Positions 1 to 11,097 of a DNA stretch of 64,000 bases are shown in pieces. This DNA is from Nitrospira sp. (GTDB lineage Bacteria > Nitrospirota > Nitrospiria > Nitrospirales > Nitrospiraceae), in NCBI GenBank assembly GCA_030123605.1, contig CP126123.1, positions 930,001 through 994,000 on the forward strand, given 5' to 3'. The position numbers and the translations under genes were made by a program. Below the pieces are notes generated by a model. That model was given only the letters and a program-made list of their open reading frames with translations, searched no databases and was not told the DNA's origin. Position 1 is the stretch's first letter. Each line of letters begins with the position of its first letter.

Positions 1-313
1 ACTCCGGCTCGGAACCCTCACGCGCCTGTAAACTTTGCAACACTTGTTGGAACTCTTTGCTCGCTTCATTGCAATGTTCGAGGAACGTCGCCGCCGGCAC
101 CGCCAGGTATTTCTTCTCACTCTGAATTTGTTCAAAGAAAAATGTCAGTAACCGCTTGGCGGAGTCAATCTCTCGGTGATGGTGCGAGCCGACTTCGGTA
201 TTCAGGCCGGCCAACGTTCGAATTTGAAGTAAGGCGTAGAGGTTGACGGCGGTCATCACTCCGATAATGACCAGATACGTCAAGACCAGCCGCCAAAAAA
301 TCGAGAGGCGCAC
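1..313 (-). CDS. N-terminal part of a membrane sensor protein (probable histidine kinase), partial
   Basis: The gene runs off the window start, so only about 104 N-terminal residues are visible. A GTG start at 311-313 gives a short basic N-terminus followed by one hydrophobic segment (about residues 5-28), then a charged, probably helical extracytoplasmic stretch with the run HHHRE near residue 47. This is the usual layout of the sensor half of a histidine kinase or chemoreceptor. No HAMP, kinase or receiver motif lies inside the window, so the class is inferred. A G-rich run (GGGGG) lies about 12 bases before the GTG and could be its ribosome site. ATG at 330 is out of frame and stops early. 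Confidence 0.55.
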   Translation of the reverse strand, partial: MRLSIFWRLVLTYLVIIGVMTAVNLYALLQIRTLAGLNTEVGSHHHREIDSAKRLLTFFFEQIQSEKKYLAVPAATFLEHCNEASKEFQQVLQSLQAREGSEPE

Positions 314-462
314 GACGGAGCAACCCCCATGGGCGAAGGGCGCGAGCAACGGACCGATCGGTACTGTAGGTTAAGCCATACACCAGTTCCTGCACCCTCT
401 CAACAAGTTCTACGTTTTATGCGGACCACAGGACGAATCCTTGCTTTATGGGAGGTTTCGCT

Positions 463-1281
463 CTAGCGGGAAGAATCGTGAAACTGCGATTGGTACAGTC
501 GCTGACGCCGTGAGGAGGCCGACAGGGCCACAAACAGATGGCCGCGAAAGAGGAGCATGCCGACCGTGAGCGGTGGCGTCAGCAGGAGAGCCATGGCTCC
601 GGTGAGTTCAGCCGAAATTCCCAGATCGGTCAACCAGGCGGTCAACACGGTGAACGGGACGAGCAACAACTGAATGAAATCGAGTCCCGCTCCCCTCCCC
701 AGCCGGCTCGACAGTTTGATGAACAAAGAGAACCCCAATGGAGCGAGAACCAACGCCAACGGCAAGAACCACTCGATCCAGTTATCGAGTACGAAGTCAT
801 AACTGCGTTTCAACACATCCAGCGGCGAGTCATGCCGCTGCAGGTAGATGACTTCCGGAGCGGGATTCAGCAGAATAAAGACCAGCAGAAGGCAGGCCGC
901 CACCAGAAACTGGCTGTCCGGATTCGCACGCAGGCTCGTATCCAGCAGCATGGTGGGAATCCACAAGACGAATCCCACACTGATCACGTCCCAAAAATAA
1001 TGCCCCAGACTGTCGATCACGTCGCGGACGGTGATCCCTCGCATGCCCTTGATGGCCTGCTCGATCAGGCTGAGGGTCGCGCCGATCAGCAACGCATTGA
1101 CGGCACCCAGCAGAAAGCCACCGGCAATACCCAACGGCCTAGCAACCACGCCGGCGAACCACATCAACAGGGTGAACAGGATAACGGCGAGAACCACCAC
1201 CCAGGCGCGGACAAGGGAACGGCCGGTCGCGTGCAGCGCGCCACGATAGAGGTGCAATGTAGAGGTCAACAGCGTCAACAT
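463..1281 (-). CDS. Multi-pass inner-membrane protein, function unknown
   Basis: A 272-residue protein starting at ATG 1281. Hydrophobic segments lie near residues 25-45, 50-70, 98-116, 125-142, 170-190, 207-225 and 228-250, so about six or seven membrane passes, and the C-terminus is basic. The loop before residue 100 contains a short amphipathic part (IKGMRGITVRDV). It looks like the broad group of membrane proteins with EI24/glycerophosphoryl-type passes, but no catalytic motif is visible and no function is assigned. It is transcribed away from clpB, so the two share the 1282-1506 spacer. Confidence 0.7.
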   Translation of the reverse strand: MLTLLTSTLHLYRGALHATGRSLVRAWVVVLAVILFTLLMWFAGVVARPLGIAGGFLLGAVNALLIGATLSLIEQAIKGMRGITVRDVIDSLGHYFWDVISVGFVLWIPTMLLDTSLRANPDSQFLVAACLLLVFILLNPAPEVIYLQRHDSPLDVLKRSYDFVLDNWIEWFLPLALVLAPLGFSLFIKLSSRLGRGAGLDFIQLLLVPFTVLTAWLTDLGISAELTGAMALLLTPPLTVGMLLFRGHLFVALSASSRRQRLYQSQFHDSSR

Positions 1282-1442
1282 GAATCGACGGTCGCAACGA
1301 GTCGTTTCTCAGGGAAGCCACGGTGACGAGACACACTGCCGACACATTCGGAGGCGGACAATAATCTGGAATACCCGGAGAGGTCAAGTCGAACGGTGCG
1401 AGCCTTGCCTCCGGAGCAGGAGCGAAACAGGCTGTCGCGCCA

Positions 1443-1470
1443 TTGACTTGCTCAGCGTGGTGATTATGTT
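1443..1470 (+). promoter_or_regulatory. Sigma70-like promoter of clpB
   Basis: TTGACT at 1443-1448, a 16-base spacer, and TATGTT at 1465-1470. The predicted start near 1477 leaves a leader of about 30 bases with GAGGAG before the clpB ATG. No CIRCE inverted repeat (TTAGCACTC type) and no convincing sigma32 box are seen. Confidence 0.45.
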
Positions 1471-1506
1471 CTTCCGGTAAAGACACACCATGAGGAGTGA
1501 TTCATT

Positions 1507-4101
<2,595 letters not shown>

Positions 4102-4155
4102 GAAACGCGCGGTCGCCTCACACAGACGGGGTGGTTTCTCCGGAGGACAGCGCTG

Positions 4156-4581
4156 TTACCCGATGGAGACCGCCCCTCCCTTCACATCGGTTTCCTTGCC
4201 GCTGGAGCGCTTCTTGTCGATCTTCCATTCGGTTTGCGACACGTCCAACTGATGTCCCTTGATCGTGTGGAACGTCCCACGGCTGAACACCACCCGATTG
4301 TCCTCCCGCAATTCCAGCATGAATACCATCGTCCCGGACTCTTCGTGTTTCAACGAGACGCTCGTGGAACTCTTGGCGAGTCGATAGGCTCGTTTTTCAT
4401 TGAACATCAGGTTGCTGTCGACTACCTTGGCCATCATGCGCCCCGCGTCGTCGAACAGCGCAAAGTTCACCAGCAAGGCATGGGCCGGTTCCTTGATCGC
4501 CACTTCAAACTGGGGCACCCCTTCGATGTCGATGATGCCGTTGGAATTTCGATAAAGATTCGAACCGACTTCAATATCCAT
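4156..4581 (-). CDS. Conserved hypothetical protein
   Basis: A 141-residue soluble protein without signal peptide or membrane segment. The first 110 residues alternate hydrophobic and polar residues as in a beta sandwich; the tail is charged and lysine-rich. I do not recognise the family. It is the last of three minus-strand genes after comM and a small membrane protein, separated by about 40 bases from the latter, so it is probably co-transcribed. It converges with clpB, leaving only about 55 bases between stop codons. Confidence 0.65.
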   Translation of the reverse strand: MDIEVGSNLYRNSNGIIDIEGVPQFEVAIKEPAHALLVNFALFDDAGRMMAKVVDSNLMFNEKRAYRLAKSSTSVSLKHEESGTMVFMLELREDNRVVFSRGTFHTIKGHQLDVSQTEWKIDKKRSSGKETDVKGGAVSIG

Positions 4582-4624
4582 TGCCCATCACTCCTTATTC
4601 GATACGCGGTACCGGTAGCGCCGC

Positions 4625-4840
4625 TCACGCTTTCTTGATGCGATCCAAAATCAACGCGATACAACCGCCCAGCAATCCTCCGCCTAGAATCGTGGTCAAC
4701 AACTCCACCAGTTTCAACTCCCACACAGACCCTTGCGCCTGCATCGCCTCGCGAATCCCTCCTTGCAAAAGAATCACGGCCAGCGCCATGGTCGCACCGA
4801 CGATGAACCACCAGGCAAAAACTTTGGCGGTATGGAGCAT
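4625..4840 (-). CDS. Small two-TM membrane protein
   Basis: A 71-residue protein with two hydrophobic helices (about residues 6-24 and 45-66) separated by a short polar loop, ending in DRIKKA. The ATG at 4838-4840 is preferred because GAGGGG lies 8 bases upstream. A GTG at 4855, overlapping the comM stop as GTGA, is the alternative and would add five residues. Tight coupling to comM implies one transcript. No family recognised. Confidence 0.65.
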   Translation of the reverse strand: MLHTAKVFAWWFIVGATMALAVILLQGGIREAMQAQGSVWELKLVELLTTILGGGLLGGCIALILDRIKKA

Positions 4841-4851
4841 CGGTGAGCCCC

Positions 4852-6381
4852 TCACAATTCCACTCGGCGATCGAAACTTCTGTATTGAATGGCCTCGGCC
4901 AGATGCGAAGGACCGATACTAGCAGACTCGGCCAAATCGGCAATAGTCCTTGCCACGCGAAGGATCCTGCCGTGCGCACGAGCCGAAAACCCCAATCGGG
5001 CCATCGCCTGCTCCAACAACTCCCGACCTGCCCTATCCACCGCACAATACTGCTTCAGATGGCGCGGTTTCAATTGTGCATTGATGGAGATCCCCTCTCG
5101 TCGATACCGTTCCGCCTGCCGTGTCCTGGCGTCCATCACCCTCGCCCTGATCGCCGCCGACGAGTCCGTGACAGGCAGATCGTCGCCCAAGGCGAGAATG
5201 GGAACGGCCGGCACCTCGATCTGAAGATCCAGACGGTCCAAGAGCGGACCGGACAGACGGCTCCGATACCGTCGGACCTGCGTCACGCCGCAGACACAGT
5301 CCCTGGTCCGATCGCCGTAATAACCGCAGGGGCAAGGATTCATCGCGGCCACGAGCATGAAGCGGGCGGGAAATCGCAAGGACCCGCTGGCGCGCGTGAC
5401 GGTCACATGGCCGTCCTCCAGCGGCTGGCGCAATCCATCGAGCGTCGCACGCCCGAATTCTCCGGCCTCGTCGAGAAACAACACGCCGTTATGCGCGAGC
5501 GAGACTTCACCGGGTCTTGGCATGGACCCGCCGCCGACGAGGCCTGCCTCTGAAATACTATGGTGAGGCGCACGAAACGGCCGCCGACACAACAACGGGT
5601 GCTCCCGCGAGAGTTGCCCGACCACGCTGTGGATACGGCTGGTCTCCAGCGCTTCTTCCTGGGTGAGCAGAGGCAGGATTCCCGGGAGGCGTCGCGCCAA
5701 CATGGTCTTGCCTGCTCCGGGCGGACCCATCATGAGCAGGTTGTGCCCGCCTGCCGCAGCCACCTCCAGCGCCCGTTTCGCGTGGGCTTGGCCCTTGACG
5801 TCGGCAAAATCGTCATCTTCGACGGATCCGACAATATCCTGACCGTCACGCACCGCCGAAGCAGGACCGATCACCTGGACTCCGCGCAAAAATTCCACCG
5901 CCTCCGGCAAGGTATGGATGGGAAATACCTCCGAACCTTCGACCAGTGCCGCCTCTCCCGCATTTTCCGCCGGGACCAACAGGCGATGACGATGGCGGCA
6001 GACGGCACCGATCGAAAGGGCGCCGGGAATCGGTTTCAGCCGTCCGTCGAGCGAGAGCTCTCCTACAAAGACATGTGCCTTGACCGCGTCACAGGGAATG
6101 ATCTCTTCCGCCGCCAGGATGCCGAGCGCGATGGCCAGGTCCAGTCCCGCTCCTTCCTTCTTAATATTCGCCGGCGCCAGGTTCACCGTGATCTTTTTGA
6201 CGGGAAAGTGAAAACCGCTGTTCTTGAGCGCGGCGCGCACCCGATCACGACTCTCGCGCACGGTGGCATCGGGCAAACCGACGATGGAAAACTGTGGAAG
6301 GCCGGACGAGATATCGACTTCCACATCAACCAAATGGGCTTCGATTCCGACGATCGCGGCACTCAAGACCTTGGCCAGCAC
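4852..6381 (-). CDS. comM: ComM/YifB-family Mg-chelatase-like AAA ATPase
   Basis: Homologue of ComM, a hexameric helicase that extends branch migration during natural transformation, and of YifB. The N-terminal part is the ChlI-like domain with GLPDATVRESRDR; the centre carries Walker A GPPGAGKT, Walker B VLFLDEAGEF and the cysteine-containing MNPCPCG motif; the C-terminus is the Mg-chelatase C-domain with an arginine-rich end. The upstream frame is open to a GTG at 6420, but family members begin like LAKVLSAA, so the GTG at 6379-6381, preceded by CGAGGTG, is chosen (509 residues). It heads a three-gene minus-strand group. Whether this organism is transformable cannot be read here. Confidence 0.9.
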   Translation of the reverse strand: MLAKVLSAAIVGIEAHLVDVEVDISSGLPQFSIVGLPDATVRESRDRVRAALKNSGFHFPVKKITVNLAPANIKKEGAGLDLAIALGILAAEEIIPCDAVKAHVFVGELSLDGRLKPIPGALSIGAVCRHRHRLLVPAENAGEAALVEGSEVFPIHTLPEAVEFLRGVQVIGPASAVRDGQDIVGSVEDDDFADVKGQAHAKRALEVAAAGGHNLLMMGPPGAGKTMLARRLPGILPLLTQEEALETSRIHSVVGQLSREHPLLCRRPFRAPHHSISEAGLVGGGSMPRPGEVSLAHNGVLFLDEAGEFGRATLDGLRQPLEDGHVTVTRASGSLRFPARFMLVAAMNPCPCGYYGDRTRDCVCGVTQVRRYRSRLSGPLLDRLDLQIEVPAVPILALGDDLPVTDSSAAIRARVMDARTRQAERYRREGISINAQLKPRHLKQYCAVDRAGRELLEQAMARLGFSARAHGRILRVARTIADLAESASIGPSHLAEAIQYRSFDRRVEL

Positions 6382-6555
6382 AATCACCTCGATAGACGCC
6401 GCGACCCCAAAATGAACCACCCGCTGACAAGCTGCAAGCCTGCTCCAGTGGCCGAATTATAGGCAGTCGCTCTCGGTGAATTCAATCGCCACGCTCGTCG
6501 TTCGACAGGCCTCGATCCCTATGTGGTGTGGCGGCCCCTGCGTTCGTTCTGTATA

Positions 6556-7248
6556 ATGCGCGACATGCTGGCACCATGTGAGAGTCGGCGTGCGCCGGCC
6601 CCTTCACGAACCAGTGAACCACACTGGGTGATCCGGTCGATCGGACGCAGGTCGTCGATCAGATCGCGTCCCTTCCTGCTGGGACTCTCCCTGTCGTTCC
6701 TCTTCCCAAGCATGGTGCTGAGTCAGTCACGGACCGAGGGACCGACAGTGGTCACCCAGACGACCATTCAACCGGCGCGGACCCCCTCTCCCTATATCGG
6801 ATCGGTCATGGCGCTGCTCGCCACGTTTGAAGATGCCGGCGTCCTCCCGCCAGAGGGCACGCCGCAAGCCAACGGCATCATCAAGGCCGTCATTCAGTTT
6901 CAGTCGGCCTTCTTGAAAAGCCGTCATCCGGCGGTGCGGCAATTTTTTATGGACGCGCAACGCGCCAAGTTCGGTACCGATGCCGACGCCATCGACACCT
7001 CGTTCCGACGGGGCGGCTGGTCAGCAGAAACCTTTGACGCGGTGATCGAGGCTGGACAACAGGCAAACGATTGGAGCGTCAACGGCCTCCGCGAAGGATT
7101 TCAGGAATTCAATATCGGCAGGGCCGATTTCGACATTCTTGCGCGGTTGTATCGGCAAAGTACCGCCGTCTTCTCCGCTCAGAACACAACATTCCACGAA
7201 GTCTATACCCAGCGACGTCGGGGGATGCCCGGCGCCGAATCGAAGTGA
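6556..7248 (+). CDS. Hypothetical secreted protein
   Basis: About 230 residues. A basic stretch rich in Arg and Ser precedes a hydrophobic segment (LLGLSLSFLFPSMVLS), which reads as a signal peptide with cleavage after SQS. The mature part is mostly helical and polar with no known motif. The start is uncertain: frame-open ATGs occur at 6523, 6556 and 6565, and a GTG at 6628 would leave a compact signal peptide. TATAAT at 6552-6557 overlaps the 6556 ATG; if it is a real -10 box, translation must begin downstream. It diverges from comM and precedes the Lrp-like gene by about 70 bases. Confidence 0.6.
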   Translation: MRDMLAPCESRRAPAPSRTSEPHWVIRSIGRRSSIRSRPFLLGLSLSFLFPSMVLSQSRTEGPTVVTQTTIQPARTPSPYIGSVMALLATFEDAGVLPPEGTPQANGIIKAVIQFQSAFLKSRHPAVRQFFMDAQRAKFGTDADAIDTSFRRGGWSAETFDAVIEAGQQANDWSVNGLREGFQEFNIGRADFDILARLYRQSTAVFSAQNTTFHEVYTQRRRGMPGAESK

Positions 7249-7319
7249 CGTTTCTGCACCCGTCATCATCGACGGAATCGATGGCACAACCGCGTACCAC
7301 GCTCAACCCAGGAGGCATG

Positions 7320-7556
7320 ATGGCAACGAAAGCCTACATTCTCATCAAGGTCAAGGCAGGAAAAGGCAAGTCGGTCCTGACCGCCCTTAAGGGTATTACC
7401 GGTATCGAACAACTGCATGCCTGTTTCGGACAACCGGACATTTTCGTATTCATCAACGTGGCTGACGAGCGAGCCCTCTCGGATGTCGTGATCTCACGCA
7501 TCCATGCCATCGACGGGGTGGAAGAAACCGATACGCACATCGTCGCAGAAACCTGA
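7320..7556 (+). CDS. Stand-alone Lrp/AsnC ligand-binding domain (RAM) protein
   Basis: A 78-residue protein beginning ATKAYILIKV and containing GIEQLHACFGQPDIFVFI and IDGVEETDT. These are the beta-alpha-beta-beta-alpha-beta elements of the ligand-sensing domain of Lrp/AsnC regulators (RAM domain), with no helix-turn-helix. Such single-domain proteins form dimers or decamers and bind amino acids or act as effectors; the ligand here is unknown. Two ATGs lie in tandem (7317 and 7320) after AGGAGG at 7310-7315; the second has the better spacing. It converges with the oxidoreductase gene, whose stop is one base away. Confidence 0.85.
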   Translation: MATKAYILIKVKAGKGKSVLTALKGITGIEQLHACFGQPDIFVFINVADERALSDVVISRIHAIDGVEETDTHIVAET

Positions 7557-7557
7557 G

Positions 7558-8541
7558 TCAGGCATAGTCGACCGGGACCGTCAGTCCGCTCTGCCTCGCT
7601 GAGGCATAACAGGCTTCGGCGATCTCCACCGCTCGTTTGCCGTCTTCGATCGTCACGGGCGGGGGCACACCTTCGCGCACCGACCGTATGAAAGAACGCA
7701 ATGTGCCGAGCACGGTCGGATCGGCGGCTGTCTGCCATTCCCCCGGACCATGATGCGCGGAAACCTGCATGATCCGTCGCCCGCACCAGTCCGCCGCCAA
7801 TTGCCCCTCGTTGCCGACGAGTTCGACTCGCCCGATCCGGCCGGAGGACAGCCGCGAGACATCCAAGAGACAGACGAGCCCTCGGCTGGTCGTCAGTCGG
7901 CCGGCCACCAGCCGTTCCGCTCCCTGCGGAGGCACCAGATCCATGTCACAGGCCACGGTGTGCACCTCGTCCCCGGTCAAGAAACGCACCAAATCCAGCA
8001 AGTGGATACCGGTTTCGAGCACACAGCCACGGCCTCCGAACCAGCGGCCATCCTCACTGAGCCCGCGCGGTTCCATGCGGCTGGCAAGGCTGAGGTATTG
8101 AAGAGTGCCGAGCCGGCCCTGCCGCTCGCGCAGCCCGACCACCGTCGCATCGAACCGCAGAGTCTGCGCGGTCATCATCACCGTTCCGCTCTGTCTGGCC
8201 TCTCGGGCAATCGCTCGTGCCTCCGACGCCGTGGTCGCCAACGGCTTCTCCACCAACAGCGGTTTCTTCGCCCGCGCAACGGCCGTACAGATCTCGCGAT
8301 TGAGCACGGGGGGTGTGACCACCACGACCGCCTCCACCTGGGGATCGGCAATCAATGCGTGATAATCATCGTAGCAAGGCACGGCCTGAGGCAGCCCGCT
8401 GCCCTCCCCTCCTCGCCTGCGGCAGACCGCAACCAGGCGGGCTTCAGGAAGGTCGACCGAGAGGTGTTTGGCGTATCGGCTGCCGTGTCGGCCGAGCCCG
8501 ATCAGTCCGATTCCAAGGGGTGTGGGGGGAATGTGAATCAT
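7558..8541 (-). CDS. Gfo/Idh/MocA family NAD(P)-dependent oxidoreductase
   Basis: A 327-residue two-domain dehydrogenase. The N-terminal Rossmann fold starts with GIGLIGLGRHGSRYA, and the EKPLATT motif (about residue 95) is the family's conserved catalytic-lysine segment. The C-terminal alpha/beta domain carries GIHLLDL, where the histidine pairs with the lysine in family members. Likely sugar or inositol substrate, but specificity cannot be read. ATG 8541 gives the Rossmann strand at the very N-terminus; a GTG at 8574 would add 11 residues without better signal. It is divergent from the hydrolase-like gene at 8705. Confidence 0.85.
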   Translation of the reverse strand: MIHIPPTPLGIGLIGLGRHGSRYAKHLSVDLPEARLVAVCRRRGGEGSGLPQAVPCYDDYHALIADPQVEAVVVVTPPVLNREICTAVARAKKPLLVEKPLATTASEARAIAREARQSGTVMMTAQTLRFDATVVGLRERQGRLGTLQYLSLASRMEPRGLSEDGRWFGGRGCVLETGIHLLDLVRFLTGDEVHTVACDMDLVPPQGAERLVAGRLTTSRGLVCLLDVSRLSSGRIGRVELVGNEGQLAADWCGRRIMQVSAHHGPGEWQTAADPTVLGTLRSFIRSVREGVPPPVTIEDGKRAVEIAEACYASARQSGLTVPVDYA

Positions 8542-8610
8542 CCGTGAGGACGCACTGTACCGAGCAGACGACACCGGGTCAATATGGTCGCGCCGAAGGC
8601 TTCGCTCGGA

Positions 8611-8640
8611 TTGACAATGTCCGAATGGGCTCCCTATAGT
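8611..8640 (+). promoter_or_regulatory. Strong sigma70-like promoter
   Basis: Perfect TTGACA at 8611-8616, an 18-base spacer and TATAGT at 8635-8640. The predicted transcript starts near 8647 and leads into the dienelactone-hydrolase-like gene at 8705. This is the closest match to consensus noticed in the window. Confidence 0.65.
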
Positions 8641-8704
8641 ACCAGGCAGATACGACAGCCTGCGGCTGTCGGTCCAAGACGATCGAGAAAGGACTCTCTC
8701 GCGT

Positions 8705-9496
8705 ATGACTACTCAGGCGGCACCCTTTTCACTCCAACAGATCGGAACCGGTACGGCCCGCTTCCCGAGCGGAATGGCGATTCCCACCCCGACAGACGTG
8801 ATGGTGGACCCCTACGCCAAAACGCGGGTGAGCAAAGAGGTGCAGGTGGAATGCATCCAGTTCTGGCCGCAGGACAAGGGCGTCTATCCCGGCATCGTGT
8901 TATTGCACGAATGGTGGGGTGTGAACGTTCAGATCACGGATTTGGGGGCCAGACTGGCCTGCGAAGGGTACGGCGTACTCATTCCCAAGTTGTACGGACG
9001 GCTCGGCGGTATGGTAACGGCCAATGCCGAAGTGGCGGAGGCGCTCATGAACAAATGTAACAGCCAGCTGCTGCTCCAAGACATCAACTCCTGCTGCGAA
9101 TATCTCAACACCCGAGAACACATCAAACGCAACATCCATGGCGTGGTCGGCTTCGGCATGGGAGGGTCCCTCGCCGTTCGGTTCGCCTGCCAGCGCAAGA
9201 GGCTGCGCGCAGCCGTAGCCTATTATGGAAAAGTCACGGCTCCCGACGACCTCAAGAACATGTTCAGCCCGTTGTTGTACCATCAAGCAGAACAGGATAC
9301 CTGGGCCACCCAGCAGGATGTCGATTATCTCCGGAACGCGGCGAGCCAGGGAAAGCGGATCGAAATCAAGACCTACCCCGGCGCTTCGCACGCGTTCTGC
9401 GACGAAACACATCCGGCCGGATACAACGCGACGGCCGCCGCACAAGCTTGGGAGGCGACCGTCGCATTTCTCAAAACCTCGTTTCAGGGAACCTAA
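8705..9496 (+). CDS. Dienelactone hydrolase family protein, nucleophile cysteine replaced
   Basis: A 263-residue alpha/beta hydrolase of the dienelactone hydrolase family. LLHEWWGVN (E69) matches the conserved glutamate loop, AEQD (D198) and GASHAF (H229) supply the acid and histidine of the triad. The nucleophile elbow, normally G-x-C-x-G-G, reads GFGMGG (149-154), so glycine 151 (codon GGC) sits where cysteine is expected. The protein may be inactive as a hydrolase or use another residue. It has its own strong promoter. GAAAGGA about 12 bases upstream of the ATG lies in a small CGAGA/TCTCG hairpin. No signal peptide, so cytoplasmic. Confidence 0.85.
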   Translation: MTTQAAPFSLQQIGTGTARFPSGMAIPTPTDVMVDPYAKTRVSKEVQVECIQFWPQDKGVYPGIVLLHEWWGVNVQITDLGARLACEGYGVLIPKLYGRLGGMVTANAEVAEALMNKCNSQLLLQDINSCCEYLNTREHIKRNIHGVVGFGMGGSLAVRFACQRKRLRAAVAYYGKVTAPDDLKNMFSPLLYHQAEQDTWATQQDVDYLRNAASQGKRIEIKTYPGASHAFCDETHPAGYNATAAAQAWEATVAFLKTSFQGT

Positions 9497-9605
9497 CGAC
9501 ATATCGGTAAGGCCCCGGACGATCGGGACCTCCTGCCGATCCTTGTTTTCACCATGACGATGTCTCCTCCGCACCCGATCGGTGCATAGAGAAGTGTGCT
9601 CTCCC

Positions 9606-10625
9606 ATGCCGAACCGACCAACCAGAACTTTACTCATTGCCTATTTCCTCTGTGCCGCCGCCCTTCTCCCAGGTGAACTGGTGGCGGCCGCCGATGACGC
9701 TCCGGCTGCGACACAGCAAACCCTTGCCGACCGGTTACCGGCCTTTCAAGACGTGGTAAGGGCCAACGCCGCGCAGCTGGCCTCTCTCCCTGCACAGGGT
9801 GATCCGCTCACCCTGTTCAAGGACGTGATCGGCTCACGCCTGGGATTGAACGATGCAGCCATGACGGTCGGGGCCAAGGGGTTGACCCAGGCTATGACTA
9901 AGGAACTCCTGATCGATGAACTCAAACCGTCGGCCGCTGAACTGGTACGAGGTCTGGCGGCCTGGCAAGTGGCGCTGGCCGCTCGGGACCTGAATAGCTC
10001 CGCTTCTGCTGAGCAACTGGACCGATTTCAACGGCAGATCGATGCTCAAATGACTTGGTTGACGCAGGGCACCACGCTGGAACCATCCCTCCGGCAGCTG
10101 ACGGCGCTCTCAAAAGAATTGCGGCCACAGGGTTCAGCGGCCAGCTCTACGGGTGAGGCGGCTCCCGTCACCGACGCCACTGTCCAACGGGACGGAGCCG
10201 CAGCCGAAATCGAGGCCTGGGCCGTTCAAACCGTGCATCGCGAATGGTTCCGACTTTTCAATTGGAAAGATACCGTACGACAGCGACGAGGCCTCGTCCG
10301 ATTGTGCGGAACCTGGCAATGGTCGATCCACAACCACCAGAATCACCGCGAAGAAAAGACCGCCGTCATCTTTGCTCCGCTGGGAGCGGTATCCTCGACC
10401 AGCCCCGCAGAAATCATCGTGCTCGGCGACAGCGTCTATCTGCGATGGGAGACCAGGGCTGGGATACAGGAAGATAGTCTGCTGTTTTCAGCGGAGGGCC
10501 AACGGCTGGAAGGCACCTTCGTCAACACGGCCGGCGGCTGGGGTTCCATCACCGGCAAGCGCACCGCATCCTGTTTCCCAGGGAATGGAGAAAAACCGTC
10601 AACCGGAGCGCGCCGCCATCACTGA
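9606..10625 (+). CDS. Hypothetical secreted protein
   Basis: A 339-residue protein with a signal peptide (hydrophobic run LLIAYFLCAAALLPGELVAA, then AADD). The mature protein has a helical first half rich in Ala, Leu and Gln (about 30-190) and a beta-rich second half (about 215-325) with LCGTWQWSIHN and GGWGSITGKR, which resembles small lipocalin-like or secreted binding folds only in general style. Function unknown. ATG 9606 is preferred because it places the basic residues directly before the hydrophobic core. The 3' end overlaps the convergent DUF423 gene by 7 bases. Confidence 0.7.
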   Translation: MPNRPTRTLLIAYFLCAAALLPGELVAAADDAPAATQQTLADRLPAFQDVVRANAAQLASLPAQGDPLTLFKDVIGSRLGLNDAAMTVGAKGLTQAMTKELLIDELKPSAAELVRGLAAWQVALAARDLNSSASAEQLDRFQRQIDAQMTWLTQGTTLEPSLRQLTALSKELRPQGSAASSTGEAAPVTDATVQRDGAAAEIEAWAVQTVHREWFRLFNWKDTVRQRRGLVRLCGTWQWSIHNHQNHREEKTAVIFAPLGAVSSTSPAEIIVLGDSVYLRWETRAGIQEDSLLFSAEGQRLEGTFVNTAGGWGSITGKRTASCFPGNGEKPSTGARRHH

Positions 10626-11014
10626 TCGCGCCAAGCACGCCACGCGGCCCAGGCCATGCAGGACCACCCGGCGATGAACGAGCCGCCTCCCAGCGGCGTC
10701 AGGGCGCCCATCCATTTGATTCCGGCCAACGCCACGACATACAGACTGCCGCTGAAGAGCAGAATCCCGGCACAGAACAACCAGCCGGCTGTGTCGACCG
10801 AAGCACCAGGGGTTTCACGAGACAACCAGGCTACGACAAACAGGCCGACTGCATGGTACATTTGGTAGCGCGCCGCCGTCTCGTAGGCCGCAAGCATGGA
10901 TGGATCCAGAATCGATTTCAGTGCGTGCGCACCGAAGGCGCCGGCCGCGACCGATGTGGCGGCGAACATTGCGCCCAAAACCGCAAACAGATACGACCGA
11001 CCAGGAAGAGCCAT
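10619..11014 (-). CDS. DUF423 (YgdD-type) membrane protein
   Basis: A 131-residue inner-membrane protein with four hydrophobic helices and the family landmark GAFGAHALKSIL near residue 25, plus YQMYHAVGLF. DUF423 proteins are widespread and of unknown role. ATG 11014 has GGGGGA close upstream, which favours it over the in-frame ATG at 11026. The last codons overlap the stop region of the preceding plus-strand gene tail to tail. Confidence 0.87.
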   Translation of the reverse strand: MALPGRSYLFAVLGAMFAATSVAAGAFGAHALKSILDPSMLAAYETAARYQMYHAVGLFVVAWLSRETPGASVDTAGWLFCAGILLFSGSLYVVALAGIKWMGALTPLGGGSFIAGWSCMAWAAWRAWRDQ

Positions 11015-11097
11015 ATCGTCCCCCAATCACAATCGCTTCTTCAAACGTACGAAGCGCGCGATTCTACCATGTCTGTCGCGGTGAAAAGAGCCGACCG

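Noticed and set aside
538-1326. Long plus-strand ORF opposite the membrane protein at 463-1281
   Set aside because: It is the antisense frame of a clear multi-pass membrane protein, has no ribosome site and reads as a Gln/Arg-rich shadow.
6552-6557. TATAAT as a promoter of the secreted protein
   Set aside because: It overlaps a candidate start codon and lacks a -35 box at a good distance, so it is only noted in the gene entry.
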